NCBI GenBank assembly: GCA_016789745.1
Contig: JAEUQF010000087.1
Location: 1 to 60,975 of the forward strand
Length of the DNA stretch: 60,975 nucleotides
Reading direction: 5' to 3'
From: Bryobacterales bacterium
Lineage (GTDB): Bacteria; Acidobacteriota; Terriglobia; Bryobacterales; Bryobacteraceae
The notes under the pieces are model-generated. The model did no database searches and was not told the DNA's origin. It saw only the letters and a program-made list of their open reading frames with translations. Numbering within the stretch: position 1 is the first letter of the stretch; each line of letters opens with the position of its first letter. The position numbers were made by a program, and so were the translations under genes. Shown piece after piece: positions 39,965-48,122 of the stretch.

Positions 39965-41098
39965 ATGGCTACTGTGGTTGCTCCCTCTCCCGCCACTGCT
40001 GAGGCTCTGCGGAAATCCACCAACGCGCCAGCTACTGCGCCCGCGCGGCTCGAATCCCTGGACGTGTTTCGCGGTCTGACTATGCTGCTGCTGATCTCGC
40101 ATGGGTTCGGTATCTATGAGGGCTTGAAGGACACGCCGTCGCTCGGCTGGTTTCGCTACCAGTTCGAGCATGTGCAGTGGGTGGGCTGCACGCTGTGGGA
40201 TCTGATTCAACCCGCGTTCACCTTCATCGTCGGTGTGGCAATGGCGTTGTCGTTGGACCGGCGGTTGAAGCAGGGCGACACGCGCGCCAGTCTGGCGAAA
40301 CACGTGGTGGCGCGGGCCGTGATCCTGGTTGTCCTTTCGAATGTCCTGTCGAATTGGAATGGCCGGGGCGCCCCGCTGAAGTTCCAGCTGATCAACGTGC
40401 TGTGCCAGATCGCCTTATCGTATGTGGTATGTTTTGCCATCTGGAATCTGCGCTTCCCGCTGCAGGTGGCATGTGCGGTGGGTATGATGGTGCTGCACCA
40501 CGCGTTGTTCTATCTGTTTCCCGGTCCCGCCGGACCCTTTGACCCGACGGGCAACATTGGCGCGGTGCTTGATCAGGCGCTGCTGGGCTACAAGTACTCC
40601 GGCAACTACACCACGCTCAACTTCATGGGCAATGCGATTACTGTCCTGTTCGGTGTTTGGACGGGCATGCTGCTGTTGCAGCCGAAATCGCACCGGGAGA
40701 GGTTGACGATTCTCGGCTCGTGCGCGGCGGCGGCCTTCGTTCTGGGCCTGGCGCTGGCGCCGGTCATCCCGATGGTGAAACGTCTGTGGCTGGGCAGTTT
40801 CACTTTCTTCAGCACGGGTTGGGTGCTGCTGGGGCTGATGGCTTGCTACTGGATCGTGGAGATGAAGGGCTGGAAGCGCTGGGCGTTTCCGGCGGTGGTG
40901 ATCGGGACCAACTGCATCTTCATCTACTCCTTCAGCCAAGTGCTGCGCGGGTGGTTTGCGAACGGCATCGCGCAGTTCACGCGCAACTTCTCCTTTATGG
41001 GGCCCTACGGCGCCATACCCCATAACCTGGTGGTGCTGGCCGGCATGTTCGGCCTCTGCTACTGGCTGTACAAACGCAAGATCTTCTTCCGCATTTGA
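39965..41098 (+). CDS. HGSNAT/DUF5009-like membrane acyltransferase
   Basis: A 377-residue polytopic protein starting at 39965, where a -10-like TACACT lies 10 nt upstream; the upstream open frame overlaps the divergent gene. The defining N-terminal motif is RLESLDVFRGLTMLLLISHG, shared with heparan-alpha-glucosaminide N-acetyltransferase and DUF5009 proteins, followed by about ten hydrophobic segments, the loop FIVGVAMALSLDRR and a C-terminal YWLYKRKIFFRI. These proteins acetylate sugars across a membrane using cytoplasmic acetyl-CoA; whether this one does is inferred. A TIM-barrel isomerase follows 21 nt later with its own promoter-like hexamer. Confidence 0.87.
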   Translation: MATVVAPSPATAEALRKSTNAPATAPARLESLDVFRGLTMLLLISHGFGIYEGLKDTPSLGWFRYQFEHVQWVGCTLWDLIQPAFTFIVGVAMALSLDRRLKQGDTRASLAKHVVARAVILVVLSNVLSNWNGRGAPLKFQLINVLCQIALSYVVCFAIWNLRFPLQVACAVGMMVLHHALFYLFPGPAGPFDPTGNIGAVLDQALLGYKYSGNYTTLNFMGNAITVLFGVWTGMLLLQPKSHRERLTILGSCAAAAFVLGLALAPVIPMVKRLWLGSFTFFSTGWVLLGLMACYWIVEMKGWKRWAFPAVVIGTNCIFIYSFSQVLRGWFANGIAQFTRNFSFMGPYGAIPHNLVVLAGMFGLCYWLYKRKIFFRI

Positions 41099-41106
41099 AA
41101 CAGCGG

Positions 41107-41112
41107 TAGAAT
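41107..41112 (+). promoter_or_regulatory. -10-like TAGAAT 7 nt before the GTG start at 41120
   Basis: CGGTAGAAT is followed by exactly 7 nt and the GTG at 41120. There is no ribosome site, which fits a leaderless mRNA starting at GTG. Confidence 0.5.
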
Positions 41113-41119
41113 CGCAGAC

Positions 41120-42022
41120 GTGACCCTCACTCGCCGATCCTTTGTTGCCGCAGCCGCGTTCGCCTCGCGTCTTTCCGCCATGGAGGTCAGCAAGCTGAAG
41201 CTTGGCGTGACCACCGATGAGATCGATGAGGACGTTACGGTAGCGTCGCAGTTCCTGCAGGATGCCGGACTGCACTATGCCGAGGTGCGCAATATCTGGG
41301 GCAAGTACAACACAGCGCAGCCCGTGGACAAACTGCGCGAAGCGAAGGCTATCTTCGACGCGCGCCAGATCAAGACGAGTGTGCTGGGTACGGGGTTTTT
41401 TAAGGTCGCGCTGCCCGACGATTCGCCGCAGGGTCGCGGCGTCCTGGATAACCAATGGGCTCTGTTGGACGGCGCCTTTGAGCGCGCCAAGATCCTGGGG
41501 ACCGATAAGATCCGCGTCTTCGCCTTCACTTACGGCAAGGGCGAAACGCCCGACAAGGCCAAGTATGCGCGCATCTATGAACTGGTGAATGAGGCGGCGA
41601 AGCGGGCCAAGGCTCGTGGCTATCGCCTGGCGCTGGAGAACGTCGGCGGCAGCTATGTCTCTACCGGAGCCGAAGCCGCGGAATTGCTGAAGCACGTCAG
41701 GGCGGACAACTTCGGCCTCACGTGGGATCCGAATAACGCCGGGCTATCCGGCGAGAAGGCGTTCCCGGACGGCTACAAGAAGCTCGATGCGGCCCGTATC
41801 ATCCACGTCCACCTGCGGGACTATCGCTTCAAGGATGGCAAGGGCGAGTGGTGCGCCGTGGGCGAAGGCGAGATGGACAACGTCAGCCAGATCCGGGCAT
41901 TGTTGAAGGCCGGGTACAAGGAAGCGTTCACGCTGGAGACCCACTATAAGCATCCGGATGGGAAGGCTGCGGCTACGCGGACTTCGTTGAAGGGGTTGAT
42001 GCAGGTGGTTGCGAAGGTTTAG
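41120..42022 (+). CDS. Sugar phosphate isomerase/epimerase-like TIM barrel, Tat signal
   Basis: A 300-residue protein starting with GTG. The Tat signal is MTLTRRSFVAAAAFASRLSA. The AP-endonuclease-2-like barrel has KLGVTTDEIDED at strand 1, YRLALENVGGSYV with the metal-binding Glu in the middle, FGLTWDPNNAG, IIHVHLRDYRFKDGKGEW with a likely His ligand, and AFTLETHYKHPDG at the end. The motif set matches xylose-isomerase-like proteins used in sugar or cyclitol catabolism. It is a different subfamily from the one at 11903. It is the last gene before a strong hairpin. The substrate is unknown. Confidence 0.88.
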   Translation: MTLTRRSFVAAAAFASRLSAMEVSKLKLGVTTDEIDEDVTVASQFLQDAGLHYAEVRNIWGKYNTAQPVDKLREAKAIFDARQIKTSVLGTGFFKVALPDDSPQGRGVLDNQWALLDGAFERAKILGTDKIRVFAFTYGKGETPDKAKYARIYELVNEAAKRAKARGYRLALENVGGSYVSTGAEAAELLKHVRADNFGLTWDPNNAGLSGEKAFPDGYKKLDAARIIHVHLRDYRFKDGKGEWCAVGEGEMDNVSQIRALLKAGYKEAFTLETHYKHPDGKAAATRTSLKGLMQVVAKV

Positions 42023-42026
42023 ATTA

Positions 42027-42050
42027 GGGGCCGGTCTGGTGGCCGGCCCC
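42027..42050. terminator. Strong hairpin between convergent genes
   Basis: GGGGCCGG (42027-42034) pairs perfectly with CCGGCCCC (42043-42050) around an 8-nt loop. There is no T run directly after it on either strand. It lies 5 nt after the TIM-barrel stop and 10 nt before the end of the convergent gene. Confidence 0.6.
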
Positions 42051-42060
42051 CGGTTGGGTA

Positions 42061-42993
42061 TCACTTCTTGATGGCGATGAAGGGCGTGGGAGCGGGGGCG
42101 TTGTAGCCGCCGACCAGGTCTCCTCGATCGTTCATGCCGAAATAGATAGCGAAGTTGCCGCTAGGGTGATTCGGGAGAATCGAACAGTCCGCTTTACGAC
42201 AGACCAAGAGGGCAGGAAAGCTCACGAAATCGTAGTGGGCTTGCACTAGGACCTCGCCCCGGTCGTTGATATCGCGACCAAAGGAGAAAATGGCATCGGG
42301 TATCGTCAACGGTGAGTATCCCTTCTTGTTATCGCGCACGTAAGCGAACGGAAGACCGCCAATGACGGCCTGACCTGTCTCATCTCCCGAGTTATTGATG
42401 CTTGTGGCGTCCGTGGCCTCTGCTCCTGGATAGGCGCGGACGGTGTACCGTTTTCCATCCCAACTCCAGGTAACGCAATCTGAGACTGCCAGGACTGTGC
42501 CCGCGCATGCGTTGCCGACAGCGCTGCCATTTTCAGTGGCCCGCTGCAAGATATTGACCGGCCTGCCAGGTATGTCCGGAAATTGCACCCACGTCTTCTT
42601 GGCCGGGTCATAGTAACCCGCGTGTTGCTCGGTGAAGGTCCCCCAGTTTCCGTATTGGCGCCCATTGTCCGTGACGTTGCTGAGGAGGCTAAGTGCCGCC
42701 CCGGGCTTCACCCACTGAGTGGCTGTCCCGGCCTTCCAAATCCAGGTTTTGAGATCCCCATTCGGCTCGAACGAGATTCCCGAAACGACTTCTTGGTTGT
42801 TGACGTCCAGTGGCTGAAATGCCCCTTCAGTCGGGACGTTGATCGCCACGAAGCGGTAGTCGTTGACAGAGATTTGCGGCTTGCCCTTGGTGAACGGCAT
42901 GGTTTGGGAATGATGTTTCCGCGGCTTCCCGTCACTGGCTGACAACAGCGACGGCAAGCAAATAGAAAGCGCAATCAAGAAAGCTCGGGACAT
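42061..42993 (-). CDS. Secreted HAF-repeat-like protein
   Basis: About 310 residues from the ATG at 42993, which has GAGGAG 8 nt upstream and opens with the signal peptide MSRAFLIALSICLPSLLSA; the longer open frame upstream lacks both. The mature part contains repeats of the kind seen in HAF-repeat extracellular proteins: INNSGDETGQAVIGGLPFAY, DINDRGEVLVQAHYD and MNDRGDLVGGYNAP, each a short turn followed by a beta strand. These are probably blades of a propeller-like fold. There is no catalytic signature. It is transcribed in the same direction as the kinase gene upstream of it, 74 nt away. Role unknown. Confidence 0.8.
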   Translation of the reverse strand: MSRAFLIALSICLPSLLSASDGKPRKHHSQTMPFTKGKPQISVNDYRFVAINVPTEGAFQPLDVNNQEVVSGISFEPNGDLKTWIWKAGTATQWVKPGAALSLLSNVTDNGRQYGNWGTFTEQHAGYYDPAKKTWVQFPDIPGRPVNILQRATENGSAVGNACAGTVLAVSDCVTWSWDGKRYTVRAYPGAEATDATSINNSGDETGQAVIGGLPFAYVRDNKKGYSPLTIPDAIFSFGRDINDRGEVLVQAHYDFVSFPALLVCRKADCSILPNHPSGNFAIYFGMNDRGDLVGGYNAPAPTPFIAIKK

Positions 42994-43067
42994 GGGTAAT
43001 TCTCCTCGGAAGAATTCGTCAGGCTCAGTTGCCTTACACCCACCGATAGGCACTTCCCCGAGCAAAG

Positions 43068-46000
43068 TTACCGCGATTTCGAAGAATCTTTAAACTTCGC
43101 CAGCCGTGCCTCCGCATTCGCAACCACAGTCTTCGCTGCCGGGAGTCCGAGAGCCTCTTCATTCTCCAGCGCTCCTTCGCGGCGAAGCTCTTCGAACTTC
43201 TCGCGGCTTTCCGCGCCAGCCGCCATGGCCTCACGGAGCATCGTCTCTGGAACTTCGCTCGTGTAGGCCAACTGGATCAGCAGTTCTCCTCTACGCACCA
43301 ATGCCCGCGAAAACGCGATGCGCCCCTCGGTGTGCAGGCGTTCCCATGACGCGTCCCGGAAGCCTTCAATGCTGTCCTCCAGCATGCGGAGTAACTGGCT
43401 TGGGTCTACACCCAACGGAATCATGCGTTCGGCCGCGAGTAGGGTACTCCTTGCCCGTGCGACGGGCGTTTGCGTATCCAACAGCGCCTGCTGGACCATC
43501 ACGCTCCGCTTAAACTCATCCACCTCCGGGAGCGCGTCTCGTCTGGCGCGGGCGAGGGCTGCCGATCGCTCCCAATATTCCCGCGCCCTGCTGCTATCGC
43601 CGCCAGCGGCATGTACCGTTCCGAGAAAGTCCCAGGCGTTAATAGTGAAGCGAACCGCCGCGCCGTTCTTTGTACCCTTTTTGAGTTCACCTTCCAGGTC
43701 TGCCAGTACCTGTTCGGCGGTCTGCAATGCAGTCTGCATGTGCCGCCCCGATTGCTCTAGCTCTCCCTTGCGTTGCAGGACAAAGCCCAGCAGCGCTTGT
43801 GCTTGCGCCTTCTGTAACAAGCCGTTGGGCGTTCCTGGGGCTTGCTCCATCGACGCCAACCGCTTCGCTTGCCAGTCCGCGGCTTCTCCCAGGTTGCCTT
43901 TGTGACGATGCGCGTTGGAGAACTGCTCCAGAACTTCCGCCAATATCCCGCGGCTACTTGCGTCTTTCGGATCCCTTTGGACGAACTGCTCATGAATCGG
44001 CAGTGCCTTGCGCCCGACCGCGAGCGCCAGATCTGGCTCATCCACCAGAAGGGAAAAGTACATGGCGAACTTGTAGTAGTTAGCCACGATACGGCGCTCC
44101 AGATTGTAAGTGAGTCCCGCTGGGAACAGCGCATCCAGGTAATCGACCAGCCTGTTTATTCTCCGCAATGCGGCATCTCGCTGGCCTAGGACATACACTT
44201 CATTCCCCGCTACGTTGAGCAGGGATTCACCCATCGCCCGAGCCCATGATTGTTCTGAATCCGCGTTGATGTAGGGTTCGACAATACTAAGGCTATAGAG
44301 GTCGATCTCAGCCACCTTCTCAAGATTGCCAACCCTGAAGTGTTGAAAGCGTGAGCTCCATAACGCCGACCAATAGATGGCCATCGGCATGAATCGTTCC
44401 GGGGTGGCCTGCCAAATCGTTTTGGCAAACGCAACCGCCCGCTCGGCGGCCTGAATGGCCTCCTTGTGCCGCCCTAGCCCATCCAGGAAGTGAGCTTTCG
44501 CCCCATAATGCTCAAATGCGCCCAGGCGCTGTTGCTGGGTCATGCCCCACTTGGCGAGAACGAGGTCATAGGTTTCCACGGCCTCATGGACCATTCGAGC
44601 CGCTTCTGGCCACCGGTCATTCCTGACGAGGGCGTGAGCTGTCCAGGCCTTGTTGTGGGCCAACAGAAACCAATCTTCCGCGCTCCCATTTGTTTGGGTC
44701 AGGCGGCGGCTAACCGCGATGCCCTCCTCCGCCAGGGGGAATACGCTGGGGTCGTCGGGTCGCAGCCCGCCGCCCACTATCTGCACCATAAGGTGGGAAT
44801 ATAGCGCTCGTGCCAATGCCCGCCCGGGCTCCTTGCTTGCAGGGAACTGCTTCGCCATTGCGCGGTACAACGCTTCTGCCTCCCGGTACAAAACAATAGC
44901 CGCCGCGCTGTTTCCCGTGCTGTGTTCATTCGTGGCCATGGCCTCCAGCACCTTACCCACCCACAGTTGGAGGTTGAGTATCTTGGGGAATCGCTTCGCC
45001 TGTGCACGTGCCAGTTGCAGCGCCACGGTAAATTGCCGACTCCCTTCCTCGCGCTTGCCGGCGTTCCGCTCCAACTCTCCCATCTGCAACTCCATCTGGC
45101 TTTGCAGTAACTGGAAGCTCGCATTGGCACGATCCGCCGCCGCCACATCGCGCGCCATCGCCAGTGCTTCGGAAACATGAGACCGCGCCAGTTCCATTTT
45201 GACTTCACCCACCTGAAGCTCACCCAATCGCGCCAGCACGCGGGATTGCAGACTTCGATACACTGCATTCGCGGGCTCTTCCTTCACAATCTCCCGAGCC
45301 AGCGTGAGCGCGCGTTGCAGGTTCGTCAACGCCAGTGCGGGAGATTGCTCCAACAGATAGGCGCCTAACTCCATCAGGGCCCGTGCATGCCGAAACTTAT
45401 CGTCCTGCCGGACCGCTCCGGCCGCGAGCGCACGCTCCTCCATCTCCACGGCGCGCTTATACTGCTGTTGCGCGCCGGCGATCTCCGCCATGATGTGCAG
45501 CGCTCCAATATCACGGGGCGAGTCGCGGAGGACGCTGGCCGCGACAGCCTCCGCCGTCGCATAGCCGGCATTTCGGGCTTGGTCCACATCCTCCAGTGCC
45601 GCCAGCCGCAGCAGTGCCAGGGCCAGCAAACGCCGGGATTCCATATCTTCCGGATTGCGGCTCAAGCGGCGTCTCACCATGGTGATGCTCTGCTGGTAGC
45701 TCTGCCGGGCGCCGTCCAGATCACGCAGAGCATCCGGTCCTTGTAGTTCTCCCATGCGGAAGTGCGCCGCGCCCATGAAATCGTCGGCCAGGGCGCCGCT
45801 CTTTCCCAGGTACTGCACGCCCAGCCGTACCAGGGTTTCACGCGCCGGTGTGGCACCGGCCAGATCCTTCACGCGGTCGTCCAATTCAAACAGCATGGAA
45901 TTGGCCAGCGTACGCACATCGGCAAGCGACGTCCTTGCGGCGGCCTCCTGTTGCTGGGCTCGTGCGGACTCGGCTTCCGCTCGCCGCAACGCGGACTGCG

Positions 46001-47249
46001 CGGCATTGCGCTGCTGTTCGGCTTCGGCCCGCGCGCGATTAGCAACCCGCGCCTGATACGCCGTCGCTACCACGCCGCCCACCAACACGAGGGTCACCGT
46101 AACAGCGGCCGCCACCCATCCGCGGTTGCGGCGCAGGAACTTGCTCGCGCGATACCAGCCGCCGGGTGGTCCCGCCTGAACCGGTTCATCCCGCAGGTGG
46201 CGTTCAATGTCCGCCGCCAGTTCGGCAACCGACCCGTACCGGCGGCTCTTGAGCTTTTCAAGGGCCTTCGCCACTACCCAGGTGAGGTCGCCATGCAGCG
46301 CACGACGTAACCCGGCGATAGTGGTATTGCGTCTGTCGGCAACTTCCGCGCCGCCATCGGCCAGCCCACCCAGTCGCTGCGGCAGCACAGGGGCGTCGTC
46401 TTCGCGTATGACACGTAGCACCTCCAGCATGTGCGCCCCGCGCGACTCATCGAACCGGAAAGGCACAACGCCCACCAGTAGTTCGTATAGCAGTACGCCC
46501 AGCGAATAGACATCGGAAGCGGTGTCCAGATCCTGGTTGATAACGTCCGCGGCTTCGGGGCTCATGTACTCCGGGGTCCCTACCAGTTGACCGAACTGCG
46601 TGAAGCCGGTCCGAGGAGCGGCCATCGGGTCTATCGCCTTGGCTATCCCGAAATCGATGATCTTGGGGACCGCGCTCCCGTCCGATTGAGTCACCAGCAC
46701 ATTGGATGGCTTAATATCGCGGTGAATGATGCCCTTCTGGTGCGCATGTTGCAGGGCGTGGCACACCGGAAGGAATAGCTTCAGCCGTTCGCGAATGGTC
46801 AGGCGATGGGCATCGCAGTACGCCGTGATCGGCTGGCCCGGAATAAACTCCATCACGAAGTACGGCCGGCCCTGCGGCGTGGCGCCGGCATCCAGCACGC
46901 GGGCAACGTTGGGATGTTCCATTCGCGCCAAAGCCTGACGTTCGTAATTGAACCGCGCTAGCACCTGCGCTCCATCCAGCCCGGGTTTCACCACCTTGAG
47001 TGCTACTTCCCGCTTCAGCGGCTGTTGTTGGCGCGCACGATAGACAGTGCCCATGCCCCCTTCTCCCAACACCTCCAGCAGTTCGTAGTGTCCGTAGCTA
47101 TCCTCCCTACTTCCGCCGGGTTCGGCGGCGAAGCTCCCGAACGGCTCGGATGCCGTTGTCGATAGTGCCCCTGAAAACAGGCACGGCGCGCAGAGCCCAT
47201 TGGCTCCGAGGGCGTTCCCACATCGCGGGCAGACTGCAGCGGCAGCCAT
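43068..47249 (-). CDS. Large Ser/Thr protein kinase with zinc ribbon, transmembrane helix and long repeat domain
   Basis: A 1393-residue protein. A zinc ribbon (Cys7, Cys10, Cys20, Cys23) precedes a eukaryotic-like kinase: glycine loop GEGGMG at 62-67, Lys85, HRDIKPSN at 176-183 and DFG at 199-201, so it is probably active. A transmembrane helix at about 378-398 is followed by an Ala/Arg/Glu-rich coiled coil and about 900 residues of helical TPR-like repeats (for example AVEMEERALAAGAV, ALTLAREIVKEEP, AIQAAERAVAFAK). The start is preceded by AAGGAGG. The ECF-like sigma gene ends 9 nt upstream. The sensor region presumably lies outside the membrane, but the signal is unknown. Confidence 0.92.
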   Translation of the reverse strand: MAAAAVCPRCGNALGANGLCAPCLFSGALSTTASEPFGSFAAEPGGSREDSYGHYELLEVLGEGGMGTVYRARQQQPLKREVALKVVKPGLDGAQVLARFNYERQALARMEHPNVARVLDAGATPQGRPYFVMEFIPGQPITAYCDAHRLTIRERLKLFLPVCHALQHAHQKGIIHRDIKPSNVLVTQSDGSAVPKIIDFGIAKAIDPMAAPRTGFTQFGQLVGTPEYMSPEAADVINQDLDTASDVYSLGVLLYELLVGVVPFRFDESRGAHMLEVLRVIREDDAPVLPQRLGGLADGGAEVADRRNTTIAGLRRALHGDLTWVVAKALEKLKSRRYGSVAELAADIERHLRDEPVQAGPPGGWYRASKFLRRNRGWVAAAVTVTLVLVGGVVATAYQARVANRARAEAEQQRNAAQSALRRAEAESARAQQQEAAARTSLADVRTLANSMLFELDDRVKDLAGATPARETLVRLGVQYLGKSGALADDFMGAAHFRMGELQGPDALRDLDGARQSYQQSITMVRRRLSRNPEDMESRRLLALALLRLAALEDVDQARNAGYATAEAVAASVLRDSPRDIGALHIMAEIAGAQQQYKRAVEMEERALAAGAVRQDDKFRHARALMELGAYLLEQSPALALTNLQRALTLAREIVKEEPANAVYRSLQSRVLARLGELQVGEVKMELARSHVSEALAMARDVAAADRANASFQLLQSQMELQMGELERNAGKREEGSRQFTVALQLARAQAKRFPKILNLQLWVGKVLEAMATNEHSTGNSAAAIVLYREAEALYRAMAKQFPASKEPGRALARALYSHLMVQIVGGGLRPDDPSVFPLAEEGIAVSRRLTQTNGSAEDWFLLAHNKAWTAHALVRNDRWPEAARMVHEAVETYDLVLAKWGMTQQQRLGAFEHYGAKAHFLDGLGRHKEAIQAAERAVAFAKTIWQATPERFMPMAIYWSALWSSRFQHFRVGNLEKVAEIDLYSLSIVEPYINADSEQSWARAMGESLLNVAGNEVYVLGQRDAALRRINRLVDYLDALFPAGLTYNLERRIVANYYKFAMYFSLLVDEPDLALAVGRKALPIHEQFVQRDPKDASSRGILAEVLEQFSNAHRHKGNLGEAADWQAKRLASMEQAPGTPNGLLQKAQAQALLGFVLQRKGELEQSGRHMQTALQTAEQVLADLEGELKKGTKNGAAVRFTINAWDFLGTVHAAGGDSSRAREYWERSAALARARRDALPEVDEFKRSVMVQQALLDTQTPVARARSTLLAAERMIPLGVDPSQLLRMLEDSIEGFRDASWERLHTEGRIAFSRALVRRGELLIQLAYTSEVPETMLREAMAAGAESREKFEELRREGALENEEALGLPAAKTVVANAEARLAKFKDSSKSR

Positions 47250-47258
47250 CGTGCCTCC

Positions 47259-47960
47259 TTACGTATTGAGTGTTGCGGCCAGATAACGGATCTCCGCTTC
47301 TACATCCTCGGCTTCGGACACCATGGATGCCACCTCGGCGCGCAGCGTCTCTCTATACCGCTTGCGGAGGCGGTGAATACCTGCCTTTACGGCACTCTCC
47401 GAGAGATTCAGCCGGCGGGCCATATCGGCGTAGGGAAGCTCGCAATGTCCGGCCAAATAGACTTTCACTTCCTCAAAGTATTCGGCCCTGCCGTGAGCGG
47501 CGAACTCCTGCCGCAGATGCTGTAAGGCGCGGTTAAGAACCGCGTTTGCCCATCGCCTTTCGAAAATGCGTTCCGGTGTTTCCAAATGCGTAGGTTCGCG
47601 CTGTAATGTAGTCTCCCCGCTGGAGATTTCGAATGGTACCGTTTCCGTGCCCCCTCCCCGCTTCCGCGCCCTATGGCGCCTGTGGTGATCGGAAAGAAAG
47701 AACTTCACGGCGCCAAGCAGGAAGGTCCGAAAGCGGCCCCGATCCCGATCTACTCGCTGTAGGAATGCACCGTCGAGAAGATCGAGGAAGAACTCCTGGG
47801 TCAGGTCCCGTGCGTCGTCGGCGGAGTGGCCACAGTTGCGAATGTAGCCGTAGACAGGATACCAGTAAGCTTCGCAGAGACTTTCCAGTGCGCGCTGCCC
47901 TTCCGGGTGCGAAGCTTGGCCAGCGGCGAGTACAAGTGTCCAGCGAGTTTCCGGAAACAT
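47259..47960 (-). CDS. ECF-like RNA polymerase sigma factor
   Basis: A 233-residue sigma factor starting MFPETRWTLVLAA, a usual beginning in this group. Region 2 contains YWYPVYGYIRNCGHSADDARDLTQEFFLDLL (in parts, about 32-62), and region 4 is the helix-turn-helix YADMARRLNLSESAVKAGIHRL near residues 187-208. The sigma subgroup paired with large Ser/Thr kinases is common in Planctomycetes and Acidobacteria. The kinase follows 9 nt after its stop, so kinase activity probably controls or responds to this sigma. On the minus strand an AT-rich TTAAAAT lies only 4-6 nt before the ATG, which may be its own promoter. Confidence 0.92.
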   Translation of the reverse strand: MFPETRWTLVLAAGQASHPEGQRALESLCEAYWYPVYGYIRNCGHSADDARDLTQEFFLDLLDGAFLQRVDRDRGRFRTFLLGAVKFFLSDHHRRHRARKRGGGTETVPFEISSGETTLQREPTHLETPERIFERRWANAVLNRALQHLRQEFAAHGRAEYFEEVKVYLAGHCELPYADMARRLNLSESAVKAGIHRLRKRYRETLRAEVASMVSEAEDVEAEIRYLAATLNT

Positions 47961-48068
47961 GCTTATTTTAAGATCGATTCTGTGTGTAAGGCAGGGGATA
48001 GCGTATCACAGCCGATACGGGCAAGTGTGGAAGGTTCTGAAGAGAAGCAAAGAGCCCCGGAAAACGAA

Positions 48069-48098
48069 ACGCCCGGGAATCCGAAGATCCCCGGGCGT
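48069..48098 (-). terminator. Intrinsic terminator of clpC
   Basis: On the minus strand, after the clpC stop, ACGCCCGGG (48069-48077) and CCCGGGCGT (48090-48098) form a 9-bp stem followed by TTTCGTTTTCC. This is a good rho-independent terminator. The rest of the 162-bp gap (47961-48122) holds no gene. Confidence 0.75.
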
Positions 48099-48122
48099 CT
48101 CAATTAACTTTCCTTCTAAAGC

